NCBI RefSeq assembly: GCF_964340395.1
Contig: NC_135556.1
Location: forward strand, 18,346,001-18,410,000
Source of the DNA: Glandiceps talaboti
Taxonomy: Eukaryota > Hemichordata > Enteropneusta > Spengelidae
Length of the DNA: 64,000 nucleotides
Direction of reading: 5' to 3'
Below, piece after piece: positions 1-10,407 of the stretch (within the stretch, counting starts at the first letter, position 1; each line of letters begins with the position of its first letter). The translations under genes and the position numbers were made by a program. The notes under the pieces are model-generated. The model had not been told where the DNA came from and made no database searches. It saw only the letters and a list, made by a program, of their open reading frames with translations.

Positions 1-229
1 ATGGGACTTTTTTTTAATTCCCATAGAGACATCACAGTATTTGGCGGCCATATTGGATTCTAAAATTGCCTAATTTTGGTTAAATGTTGACCAGTCCTGT
101 ATTTCAAAATTGTGTACTTGACCTCTGCTTTTTTTCCTTGATTTTAAATTAGAATAGGTTGGTGGTTTCTTGAACAAAGTAACAGCAGATGTTCAAACAG
201 TTTATTTCCGAGTAGAAATTCACTTTAAA

Positions 230-600
230 GAAGGAAGCCACTCCAGGAAATAGATACATTTTCATAAACTATGGGTTCTTGATGTTACATCACCTACAGT
301 TTACTTGTGATATCATATAAACATCTTGTTGATCTTGTGCCTTTATAGGCTATCTTGGCTATCGGCTATTACATTATTGGAGTCTATAGAAATAATATAT
401 TCAAGTTGCACACTGAATATTCATGAGTTCTGAGTGTCTAAAACCCATCCCATGAATATTCACTGTACAACTTGAATAATCATTATTTATAATATTTCCA
501 AGGTAACTGTAGGTGATATAAAATCTTCGACTCTCCAGAATTAGGGCCAATAGTTTATGAAACTGTCTTAATTCCCTAAAGTGGCGTTCCCTTTTATGAT
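230..600. mobile_element. Foldback (inverted-repeat) element, non-autonomous
   Basis: Two arms are imperfect reverse complements. TTTCATAAACTAT and ATCACCTACAG at about 260-300 recur inverted at about 490-570, and TTCAAGTTG with TGAATATTCATG at about 400-425 pairs with 453-478. There is no coding capacity. The ends and target duplication are not clear. Downstream of POPDC-A. Confidence 0.55.
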
Positions 601-1325
601 ACTGCACATAAATAACTTTTCTGCTTCATTTCTTATCACAACAAAATCATACTGTATATGACTGATAAACATTTCAAAGTAATTATCACTCACAGAAAAC
701 AATATTCTTCTTTTCTTTTTTAAATACGAAACACAACAGATTTAGGATTTAGCAAAGACATCCCAAACTACCAAACTTTCTTGAATTGAACACAAGTTCG
801 GATATAACGTGTGTGTTTTTAACAGCAGGCATGATTTTACTGGTAAATATATAATTTCTGAGTGCGTTTTCCATGTGAGGACACGGGTGAGCCTCAGACA
901 TTAAATTTATCTACATTTTGAATGCACCAAACTCATATCTAGTATGCTAATTGTGTTGATTTTTGTCCTGTAAAAAACATTGAAAATATCCATATAGCAT
1001 TGACAAGTTTACGCTTGTGCATTTTTCTACGATTCTGGTGTCTGTGATACTTTTTGAGTGCACTCAAAAAGCACATATCATTAATTCATACATTTGCCTT
1101 GCCTAACTGCTATGACAGAAATCCAACGGTGACTAGCGATGATAAAATATATTGCAACAACATGTGTAATTCTTCATATGAAAAAAATAATGTTGCAGAA
1201 AAAATGTCCGTGTCCCTTTACAGTTTGAATACTGTGACAACAAACACATGTCTATTATATATAAGGTCATGATCACTAATATCAACAATACTAACACCAG
1301 CAGCCGATACCTTATCACAAGACAC

Positions 1326-1611
1326 TAGCCCCGTCTAGACGGCACTAAAAATCCTACCTGAGGTAGTATTCAGGATAGTTTGAAGTCCTTGTAGATGCAA
1401 ACGCGTCCCAAACCTGTCCTGAAACCGTCCTGACTTAGGACACCTTTGAGAGGTTTCCTGAAACCCTCCTGACTTCGTCCTATGTACTGTCAGGAGGGAA
1501 CGCGCGACATCTACCGCCGCAACCTTCCTATGTGTAGACACAAACCTATCCTACCTCAGGTAGGACTTGGGGACTGCCTCAGGTAGGACGACCTACGTGT
1601 AGATGGGGCTA
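1326..1611. mobile_element. MITE flanked by TA
   Basis: Terminal inverted repeats start GCCCCGTCTAGACG at 1328 and end CGTGTAGATGGGGC at 1609, flanked by TA on both sides. The interior is built from repeated CCTACCTGAGGTAGGA-type and CCTGAAAC-type words in both orientations. It is 282 bp with no coding capacity. The TA flank fits a Tc1/mariner-like origin, but the family is not proven. Confidence 0.6.
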
Positions 1612-1679
1612 TTGACGTAAAGATATGATCAATAAGTGTCTGTGAGTATTACGTTGTCCTAGTGGGATCCCACATGCCG

Positions 1680-2043
1680 TTAAAGGGGCACAAGTTGAGT
1701 TTATATATTATGGGATGTATTTTTTCATGCATATTAAGAGGTACTCGCAGTATTCTACCTTTGAGGCACATTTAACCATTATTTGCATTTGACTGAACAC
1801 AAACCTGGTATTAAGATATAACTAATAAACAATCTGACGTAATTTGCCTACGTATAAAAAATGTACAGGAACTCCCTACTATGCAATCAACTGTTCTTCT
1901 AACAATGCCAGAACACAAATTGTAATGTCATAGAAGGTATGCATTGACATCGATCAACAATATACTAAAATAATTTAATGGAAGTTCTTTATAAGTATTT
2001 TCACTCGAGTAAAAGTTTATCAACTCAACTTCTGCCACTTTAA
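1680..2043. mobile_element. TTAA-flanked MITE, copy 1
   Basis: Flanked by TTAA at 1680-1683 and 2040-2043, with inverted ends AGGGGCACAAGTTGAG and its degenerate complement. It aligns along its whole length with 19903-20273. TTAA target sites are typical of piggyBac-type transposases. No transposase is encoded. Confidence 0.7.
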
Positions 2044-2118
2044 GTAAAATGTATCAAGAATCCTGGTTTCAGATTTCTTGTGTGATAAAAAAAACGAAAG
2101 AAGTCCAAGCTAAATACT

Positions 2119-4557
2119 TCAGGTAGTTTTTCTGTCGTCTGCCTTCTGATCCGAATCACCAGATACCTCGCTTTTCTCTGATATCGGCCCTAGAAAGAAA
2201 CGTGAACGATAGACATATCAGTTACTTCCATAGTTGATGAAGATGGGTATGAAGAAGAGGGTGGGGATACGGAGCTAGAAGGACTTGAGAGCCCTCAGCG
2301 GCGGTGAGCGTCTGGGTAACCGAGACTACTCCCAAGTATTACAGAAATTAGGTTCGAATGACCATGATGTCACTAAATTCAAGTGCGTGTGTGTGTGTGA
2401 GACGATAAAACATGTACATGCCCTTGATTGTGACACAGAGACACGTATTAATATACCTTGGATAAGAAGATTTATATAAGCAAATACCATATACCTGATT
2501 AAGGATACGAATAACGTTGCTGTGAATGAGTGAATTATGTGTCTCCTTTCCACAAATAATACGGATTAAAGTAGCACTATTATTCGTATTTGTAACGTAA
2601 TATTTCATGTATCTATCCATATGAGCAAAATTACGTGCCCCTGTGGTTTTAGATTACTTGTGAAACTATACAATTGCATTGCATGCTGCAGTTAAACGAT
2701 TTCACCATCTTACCTATATCGGCTGATACTACACTATTTCCTATGCTGTGTAGACGAGAGAGATGACCAAGATGGCTTCCTGATGCCAAGCTGACATGCA
2801 TGCTATCAATATCATTCATAAAATTGTCATCCCGCGTCGTTACCTCACCAAGCTGAATGGCATATTCGTTCATAGCGAATAGCTTCCGGGCAATGTCCTT
2901 CCCAATGATGTTATCGAATATAGCTTTCGTGAAGGCTTCCTTGCGTAAGTACAGCGCCAGCTTCTTACGCGGCCATGATAGATAAATACAGTCTTCTACT
3001 GCAGTCAACGTTACCTTATTTGGAGGAGGGAAATAATGGCGGTATTTTCACAAGGTAGTAGTTGAATTTAGCCCTAGGAGGACTCTATAGAGAAAGTCAA
3101 AGGAGCATTGCTTCAAATTGAAACAGGACAAAAACCATTGTTCTTATACATGTGTTCATATGGTCATATGGAAGCATGGATTCATTTAGTTCAAGTTATT
3201 CACACACCTGTTCTCCATTGTTAATGGTGGTTAGGTTGGTCTACTATTATATCGAACGTACACACTGCTCTATCATGCAAAAACATACGGCAATCGTGGG
3301 GATAATAAAATGCCACTCGCTTTATTGTATATATTATAAAATATATCAATTCTTATGCAAGCCCTGTGTTTAAAAATCCCTCGATCCTATAAAGCAGCTG
3401 TCATGCAGAGGCCAAGCTTAGTACTTAATACCTTTATGCGACCAAGAACATGGACGCGTACGCAATTCGGATTTCTTCATCCCTGTAAGTTCAAGGGTAT
3501 TATATGAATAGGAATAATGATGCATGAATGGAAAGACATCATCTTTACCTGAAATGTATCACCGTAACCAGGTTTACACGACTCCCATTCAGGTGTATCT
3601 AGGAACTCGTTACCTTGGATTGTATGCAAGTGAGTGTCTTCACAGGTTACGCGGACGCTGGAAAAAATCCAGAAACGTTGAATGTGTAATATGGATGATG
3701 GAGTAATTTGTCTGAGAAATATTTGACAATTGGCCTGCACTAAGACTGACATAAGAATTTTGATCTCTTAGCGTTGTATGCCCTCAAGGAATGTCTGAGT
3801 TCCACTCGTGTGCTTTTATAAGGGGTATGCCTCAAGGCACAAGTTGCATAGTTCAAGTATCAGCTATTTCACCAATAATTGATGTTAGTACATAATAGTG
3901 CCTGTATTATATTATACTATTGTGTTTATTTCATGACTATCTGAATATTATTTGTAAGATGAAACTAAATCTTACCTTCCAGATAACAGAAGAGACAGCT
4001 TTTGATCTGCCGGCGTTTTCATTTCTACAGCGTAACGTTCTCCCTTTTTAAGAGACAGCACATTGCCCAGGTCACACAGCTTCTTAAAGGCCAATCTTGG
4101 CATCCTTATTGGTTTGAAGAGTACAGTATAAACCTCGTCTCTTTCTTGAAAACTTATAGGCCACATGGTATAGATGATATGAACGACTTTACCGCAGTTG
4201 ATGACGAAGAAGGCAAGGTTCCAGCCAAGAAAGTCCGGCATGCATGATATGGTAGCGGCCCACAGAAATAGACCTAGGAAGGCAACAATGAACACCGCAC
4301 GTAGGAATAAGGCATGATGACTAAACATCTTTGGGGTGATACATGCTATTGCCAAACCTAGGTGACCTAAGTGGAACAATACATTTTGTGCGTCTGATCC
4401 CTCGGGGCATGTACCCATCTCTCTGTCAATATTTCCCGATATGATTTGTTCGGTTGTCGTTTCTTCTAAGTGAGACGTGGTAGCGGTCATCACCATCACC
4501 ATCACCATCATCATCGTCATCATCATCATCATCATCCTGTCAGTCGGAGACGTTGAC
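2119..4557 (-). CDS. POPDC-A, Popeye domain-containing protein (4 coding exons)
   Basis: Predicted coding exons: 4535-3976, 3657-3549, 3014-2714 and 2189-2119 (stop TGA 2121-2119), 346 residues. All junctions are GT-AG, in phases 2, 0, 1. Residues 1-50 are an extracellular-type N-terminus. Three hydrophobic segments follow (about 51-71, 74-97, 104-125), then the cytoplasmic Popeye domain with KPIRMPRLAF (141-150), LSLLLSG (180-186), FLDTPEW (205-211), FQVT (222-225) and SWPRKKL (236-242). The family binds cAMP through the DSPE and FQVT motifs; here DSPE is DTPE. Exon 4 is inferred from an acceptor in the right phase and gives a short charged, Ser/Asp-rich tail, so it is less certain than exons 1-3. 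The start lies in an ATG microsatellite, so translation may begin at Met1 or a later Met such as Met16. No N-glycosylation sequon is seen in the N-terminus, unlike B and C. A candidate acceptor at 4559-4558 implies a 5' UTR intron. Closest in the window to POPDC-C. A popdc symbol cannot be assigned without a phylogeny. Confidence 0.88.
2714..4535. other. POPDC-A introns, no other features
   Basis: The introns are 318 bp (3975-3658), 534 bp (3548-3015) and 524 bp (2713-2190). They hold no repeat tract or open frame of note, in contrast to the repeat-filled introns of B and C. Confidence 0.7.
4489..4535 (-). repeat. ATG/GTG trinucleotide microsatellite forming the start of POPDC-A
   Basis: On the minus strand this is a run of ATG codons broken by ACG and GTG, read as Met-rich residues 1-16. 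It is the presumed start of the POPDC-A open frame. Confidence 0.8.
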
Positions 4558-4567
4558 CTATAAATAA
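4558..4567 (-). promoter_or_regulatory. Candidate 5' UTR splice acceptor of POPDC-A
   Basis: The minus strand reads a T-rich tract ending TTATTTATAG, then 22 nt of leader, then the ATG cluster. It matches the acceptors placed shortly before the start codons of POPDC-B and POPDC-C and suggests an upstream non-coding exon that I could not locate. Confidence 0.4.
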
Positions 4568-6360
4568 ACGAATAAACAAATAAATAAATAACTAAATAAA
4601 GACAAAAAACATGTCACAAGAAAATGAGTGAATGAAAAGATGTCGAGTATTAGACCAATACATGGAAGTAAGGTTGGAAAGGATGGATGAAGCAGAAACT
4701 GTCTATACTTTAACATAAACACGTTTTTGGAAACAACAAACTCAAACTGACGACTTTTCATCATTAAGTTTGTATAATTACTCTATTCGCTGCTCAGAAA
4801 ATATCTATGTAAAACTACTTCATTCAATTTATAGATGTTACCCCAACTCTGTGAAATTGCCCATTTTCATGAACTCTTCAATTCAACCATAGACCCGCTA
4901 CCAACGGGTGGAGGGTCTATGATTCAACTTACGCATGTCATGTAATTGGCAATCGTAATGAACGGGTCTTGAAATGGGTAAAGGAAAATTGCCCAGTACA
5001 TGAAATGTCCAATTTCTAAAACACATAAACAAACATGTTTTAACATTGATAACAATGAACCATAACATTTAACTAGCTGGTGACATTATTGCAAACAAAT
5101 TTCAGTACTAAATGTTCAGTAAAATTCCTCCACAGAATGAATTCAGATTTGAAAAACGAAAAATATTCCTGAGTCAGTGTCACGTTGGTACCTGCTCTTC
5201 ATGGCACGTTACTAAAATACACCCCAACGCATATTGAGGTGGACGAATTTCATAAAGTATAATTTCAGTTAAGTAGTAAATTAACATAACATGTTTGGAC
5301 AGATGGTTGACTTGTAGGTAAACAGGTGGATTTAATTTGCATATACAATGAAGGACACCTGGTGACAATTAGGGTAATCCAATCGTGTGTGGCAATAGAC
5401 TGTTTTGATACTAATATACAAGGTACAGTATTTGTCAGTCCTGGAAGCTGATCTTCAAAATTTGATCTGTGTCTGTGATAACCTTCAACGTTGCTGTAGT
5501 GTGATGTTTGATTTCTGTAGGAGGAAGTTCTGAACTCTGTTACTGCTTGGAAACTCAGCATTTGCCAGGACTGTGAATATTACATGGTATGGAACTGAAC
5601 TTTGCATTCGTGAACAATTGACAAACCTCATCCACGAGTTGTGTGTCCCAAGTACTTGCAAGTCTGCGCTTATACAAGACAAAAGAGACTTTACGTCGAA
5701 CATTGTGAGTAGTTTTATTTGCCACATCCAGCCATCAGTAATTTTTAAGTGTACCTAAGTTTATAGATTTAAACATAGTTTATTCGTACAAACAATTTCG
5801 GTGCACAAGTGTTGTATTCTTTTATTTATAGGAACATTAGACCAAGTTAAACCAGTAAGTGTGGGCCCTCCCCCATTTTGTAGAAAAACTCGGCTCTCGT
5901 GACACCAATATGCACTGATATTGCAACTTTTAGAGTTGGGGTGACAGAGTCCACGCCAATAAAGTTAGCTTTGAAGTATCATTAACATACAAATTAAAGC
6001 AGTTATCTTGTATTATGATTCGGATGTACTCGTAAAAAGAATCAATATATTCATTAATAATCATGTACGTCTCTTGAAATATATAAATGTTTGCAATCTC
6101 CGACAGCTTAGTTTTTCTGAACAGGTTGGGATTAGCCGCACGTGGTATTAGAAACTCAGCGAGCGAAACGAACGGAGTTAACGTTTCTAATACATTAACT
6201 TGCTTGATTACCCAAATCAAGCAAAAATGGAAGCTACGGTGACTTTTAGGTTTAGGGTAATTTCGGATCCATTTTATAAAAAGTAGCTCTCGCTTCATTT
6301 CATGATCCCACATGGCAGTGATGGGATGCCAAATCACAAAATAATGCAAAGTTAGATCAA
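4568..6360. other. Upstream region of POPDC-A without a recognisable gene
   Basis: AT-rich sequence with a short hairpin at 4889-4923 (ATAGACCC ... GGGTCTAT) and another at about 6150-6200 (GTATTAGAAAC ... GTTTCTAATAC). The first exon of POPDC-A should lie here, but I could not identify it. Confidence 0.5.
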
Positions 6361-6369
6361 ATGAGTCAA

Positions 6370-6480
6370 ATGAAAATGTAATCCTCTCCTAATTCGATTT
6401 TCTACAATGAGCCCCCCCCCCCCCGAACTGATTTGTAAAACGTGACCCCCCTCCCCATTTTAATTACTGGTTAATATTTG
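6370..6480. repeat. Fragment of a C-rich dispersed repeat
   Basis: Words such as CCTCTCCTAATTC, poly-C, and AAAACGTGACCCCCCTCCCC match those at 12520-13545 and 31930-32095. It appears to be a short fragment of the same dispersed family. Confidence 0.5.
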
Positions 6481-6619
6481 GTTTTGGTTAAACTTTCGAG
6501 TTAAACTAAGTTAATACCTCCTGACAGACAAATTCAGAAAATGTAAGAGTTGGATCACACATTTTTTTTCCTCAGAAAACTTTAAAATACGTTTTGAATA
6601 CGACCTTACCGCAACAGTT

Positions 6620-6830
6620 TCTCTATGGAGAAATGACTAAGAGGTATGTCTCTCGACTACAGAGTCCTAGGTTTGAATCCTGGTCGAGGCAGAACGAGGT
6701 GAGTAAAAAAATACACAGTACATTAAGATATGGTAGGATTGAAAGCCAGATGGAAGGTGTGAGCAAATGCAGGACAGTGGATGTGTGGAAGTGGTGCTGA
6801 TGTTCCAAACGCCTGTATCACCTTTTACTT
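6620..6830 (+). repeat. tRNA-related SINE-like sequence
   Basis: A tRNA-like anticodon arm (6650-6664: CTCT, 7-nt loop, AGAG) is followed directly by a T-arm (6667-6683: CTAGG, loop TTTGAAT, CCTGG) that carries a B-box-like GGTTTGAATCC. The 5' half does not pair as an acceptor stem. A non-tRNA stretch follows. This suggests a decayed tRNA-derived SINE or tRNA pseudogene rather than a working tRNA. Confidence 0.45.
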
Positions 6831-7062
6831 ATTAGCTCCTATAGTTTTCAAACCCCTGTTTAAAACTCTTGCTGAAAAAAAATAATCTCTCCCCTTTTAG
6901 ATAGTACTGTATACTCCAGTTTGCATAAGATTGGCCATTTCATGAACTGAGCAAAATCTCCTGAATTGGGCAGTTTCACCGATGAGGTGTGACATAGACA
7001 TACTGGAAATAAAAAGACGCTCACAAGCAAGCAATGTTGATTGCAATTACTGTTCGCGAATA

Positions 7063-7090
7063 TCATTTATTTTCTTTGCAATCGTACTGA

Positions 7091-7186
<96 letters not shown>

Positions 7187-7214
7187 TCAGTACGATTGCA
7201 AAGAAAATAAATGA
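7063..7214. repeat. Perfect 152-bp palindrome with a (TA)n core
   Basis: The unique arm at 7063-7094 (with TTTGCAATCGTACTGATTC) is repeated as an exact reverse complement at 7183-7214. The roughly 88-bp (TA)n between them is self-complementary, so the whole stretch is one palindrome centred at 7138/7139. Confidence 0.9.
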
Positions 7215-7227
7215 GACAATTCTACTG

Positions 7228-7279
7228 TACATACATACATACATACATGCATACATACATACATACATACATACATACA

Positions 7280-7311
<32 letters not shown>

Positions 7312-7342
7312 GGTACGTACGTACGTGCGTGCGTGCGTGCAA

Positions 7343-7385
<43 letters not shown>

Positions 7386-7390
7386 TACAG
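7228..7390. repeat. Compound tetranucleotide microsatellite
   Basis: (CATA)n at 7228-7310 passes to (GTAC)n and (GTGC)n at 7313-7340, then CAAA and (CAGA)n to about 7385. Adjacent units differ by one base at each step. Confidence 0.95.
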
Positions 7391-7860
7391 ACTGTGTGAA
7401 AGTATAGTGTTTGGATTGTTTAAATGTCATGACATCTAAAGTTCACGACATTATGAAAATCTCTTTATCTGAATTCCGTCACGACGAATACTTCAAAATA
7501 ACCAGCCTGAAGCTCATCAAAATATCTCTCAAAGAAATATGTCTGGTCAAAAAGTCATCGAAACTGTCTGAATGTCTCTCGCCTAATCCAATATTTGTCG
7601 CATGCCTCCATATAGCGAGCTATGAACTATATCACAAGGAGTCTGAGACTTGTTGAAGCGTTAAAATACCTAGTAATGATGAACACTGGAATTACTCCGC
7701 GAATTGCACTAAATGACTCAAACTGTTTTTCTTGGCACTGACTATATAAAAGATGAAATTTGTATCAAAGCTAGAGAGTTACATTAGGTTCAGGATATGA
7801 ATAGGGTTACCATCAGATCCCTAACATCCTAACATAAACATGGTCTGTAACCGTCAACAA

Positions 7861-7863
<3 letters not shown>
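7391..7863. other. Stretch without a recognisable gene
   Basis: An 81-codon open frame at 7411-7656 has no recognisable motif and no neighbouring exon of the same kind. I treat it as chance. Confidence 0.5.
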
Positions 7864-7940
<77 letters not shown>

Positions 7941-8019
7941 TATATATTAGAATTGTCTGATGATCGCACAATGCGTGAAACTTCGAGTTACAACCAAGAA
8001 AGAGTTCCAGTACTACCAA

Positions 8020-8104
<85 letters not shown>
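7864..8104. repeat. Two (TA)n tracts flanking 87 bp
   Basis: (TA)n at 7864-7935 and 8023-8104 bracket a short unique segment beginning TTAGAATATATATTAG. The arms are not mirror images as in the palindrome at 7063. Confidence 0.9.
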
Positions 8105-8108
<4 letters not shown>

Positions 8109-8410
8109 AATTAATAGTTTGGAATGTTTATTTATGACATTTTTATCATAAGGTGTGTGTGTCGTGACAGTCCTAGTGACTCTAAGAGCTAAAGGACTTT
8201 ATACACACAAAGCTGTATACACATTTATCATATGACTAAAGTCCTGGAGGAATTCTGATTGCATACTCTACAGTATAAATAAGAGGTCGGTTCTATAATG
8301 AAATACTGTGGTCAACACATTATTCGTATATAGTATTCGAGGCAGTCAATTTAACTAGTACTATTCAAAACATATTGCATTTTGAAAACCTCAGTAACGT
8401 TATAAGATTT

Positions 8411-8413
<3 letters not shown>

Positions 8414-8445
<32 letters not shown>
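8414..8445. repeat. (GA)n microsatellite
   Basis: Sixteen uninterrupted GA units within otherwise unremarkable AT-rich sequence. Confidence 0.95.
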
Positions 8446-8447
<2 letters not shown>

Positions 8448-10257
8448 TCCAATGCATCAGAGCTGTCAAATATCTCTAGGGAGGACATAACTCAATCATA
8501 ACCCTACACGTCATTAGCTTTGTAACATAATCAAGTAGACGTGTTTAAATGATAACAGCAATAAAATATAATCACGATGACAAGAAGACAGTAACCCTTG
8601 CCGATGAAGCAAATATATCAAGTGACACTGAACCTTCATATTTTCTGGGTTGTCATTTATAATTGTGGAGGTCATGGGTAAGGTTGTCGAGTTGCTTGAA
8701 TTATTTTATGACTCTGAATAGCTCATGCATATTACAAGTAAACTGAAAAGCTTGAATCGGAAAAGGCGTTTATGTGAAGGACACATATGTATACAGCTTG
8801 ATGTATAAGCTTAATATGTATACTCTACATTTTTTCTCGTTAAACCATTTTTCTTTGCTCCATGCTAATGGCAGACTTCATCGCTGTGCAGGCGGATTGA
8901 AACTGTGAAGTGCGCCGTAGTTTTTTTGTTTCTCTCTTATAATTGTTTTATTAAGGTGAAATCATTAAACGGGTAATGTCAATTTAATGTTTAATTTTCA
9001 ACGCAATCTGTAGTAGTGCCTCCAGGATGGGGCGGGGACACGTATCATTACTCATAGTAATAAAAAGTTCCGCGAGCAAGGTTGTGTACTATACTATTGC
9101 GAATTGACCAACAAAATATAAACTTATAATTAATAGGCACTTGAAGGTACACGTAAAGATAAAGCGGTTGTTTTCACAAAACCTCATAAGCCAGCAAAAA
9201 TGTTTGACTTCCTTGCGGGAATGTCTGGATGGCGATAAATAGCAAAAACGTATTGGTATCAGACATAGCTTTCTTTGTGAAGAGAGAGACAGAACAACTG
9301 TGGCAGACACTAATAGAAACGAAGATTTTGTTTTGCAAGTAGTGGGGACTTTAAAGAAGGAAAATCGATATAGATGTATTAGCCACGAAGCCATACATAT
9401 AATGCAGTAGTCATATACATTGATTAAACTGGTGATTCTATGTAATATACCCATTGAGGTTAAGGCACGGGCCTGTGACAACTTGAAGGCTTCTGAAACT
9501 AATCAATAATGAGTAACTATCGTGGTTGTATGAGTACAAACATAGCCAGTCACGGACTTAAAGCAGTCAGTCACTATTTACCGCTCCACTTTAAAATAGC
9601 GAGACCGATTTCAGGACTTTAGAAAGGGGATTTACCACAAATACTAGTATTTTTCTGTGTCGTGCGGCTTATATTTGTTATGACCTATAGAAAGAATTGA
9701 AACAATGGTGAAAATTCAGGGTCATTGACATCTGACATCACTCTACTTCGTTGTTTATAGTCGAGGTATGCATCTCTCATCAAACATTGCGATAGTTTGC
9801 TTCATTATTTGAATTCAATAAACATTTTTCCGATATTTGATGAAATTCCATCCATATATTACTGACAGTTATTACAAGGTGACCTCGAGACAGGAATCTA
9901 TGCTGAGAGAATCTCATTAAAAATGCAAAAGTCGATAAAATCCAATCCTGTCCTAGAAAGTTTTTTTTAAAATCTTTTGGACGAATGTACCTTGTAGTTA
10001 TTGATATCGTTGACTTTTTGACGATGTCCGACGACTTCCGCCAATGTCCGATAACTTCCGACGATTAGTGGAATGATGAAAGTGGGTATATCACTTAATT
10101 AGGCAAGAATAAAAAAATCTCCAAACTTAAAGCTACTTTGGCAAGAAAATGTATACATCATTTTACCTTTTTTGAATGTAAAAAAAATGTTTAGCCTCAA
10201 GGAACTGTCGGTACACTGAATAATGATAAGTAGATCTAAACCGACATCTATATATAT

Positions 10258-10260
<3 letters not shown>
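8446..10260. other. Intergenic stretch without a recognisable gene
   Basis: AT-rich. The longest frame (9089-9481, minus, 130 codons) shows no domain. A small direct repeat (GATGTCCGACGACTTCCG-like, about 10022-10065) is the only local structure. Confidence 0.5.
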
Positions 10261-10344
<84 letters not shown>

Positions 10345-10407
10345 CATACATACATGCATACATACATACATACATACATACATACATACATACATACATA
10401 CATACAT
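10261..10407. repeat. Compound (CA)n-(CGCA)n-(CATA)n microsatellite
   Basis: (CA)n to about 10308, (CGCA)n to about 10345, (CATA)n to 10407. Each tract differs from the next by one base per unit. Confidence 0.95.

Noticed and set aside
5930-6349. 139-codon minus-strand frame
   Set aside because: No domain, no exon partner; it crosses a small hairpin sequence and is within the length range of other chance frames.
9089-9481. 130-codon minus-strand frame
   Set aside because: No recognisable motif and no supporting splice context.
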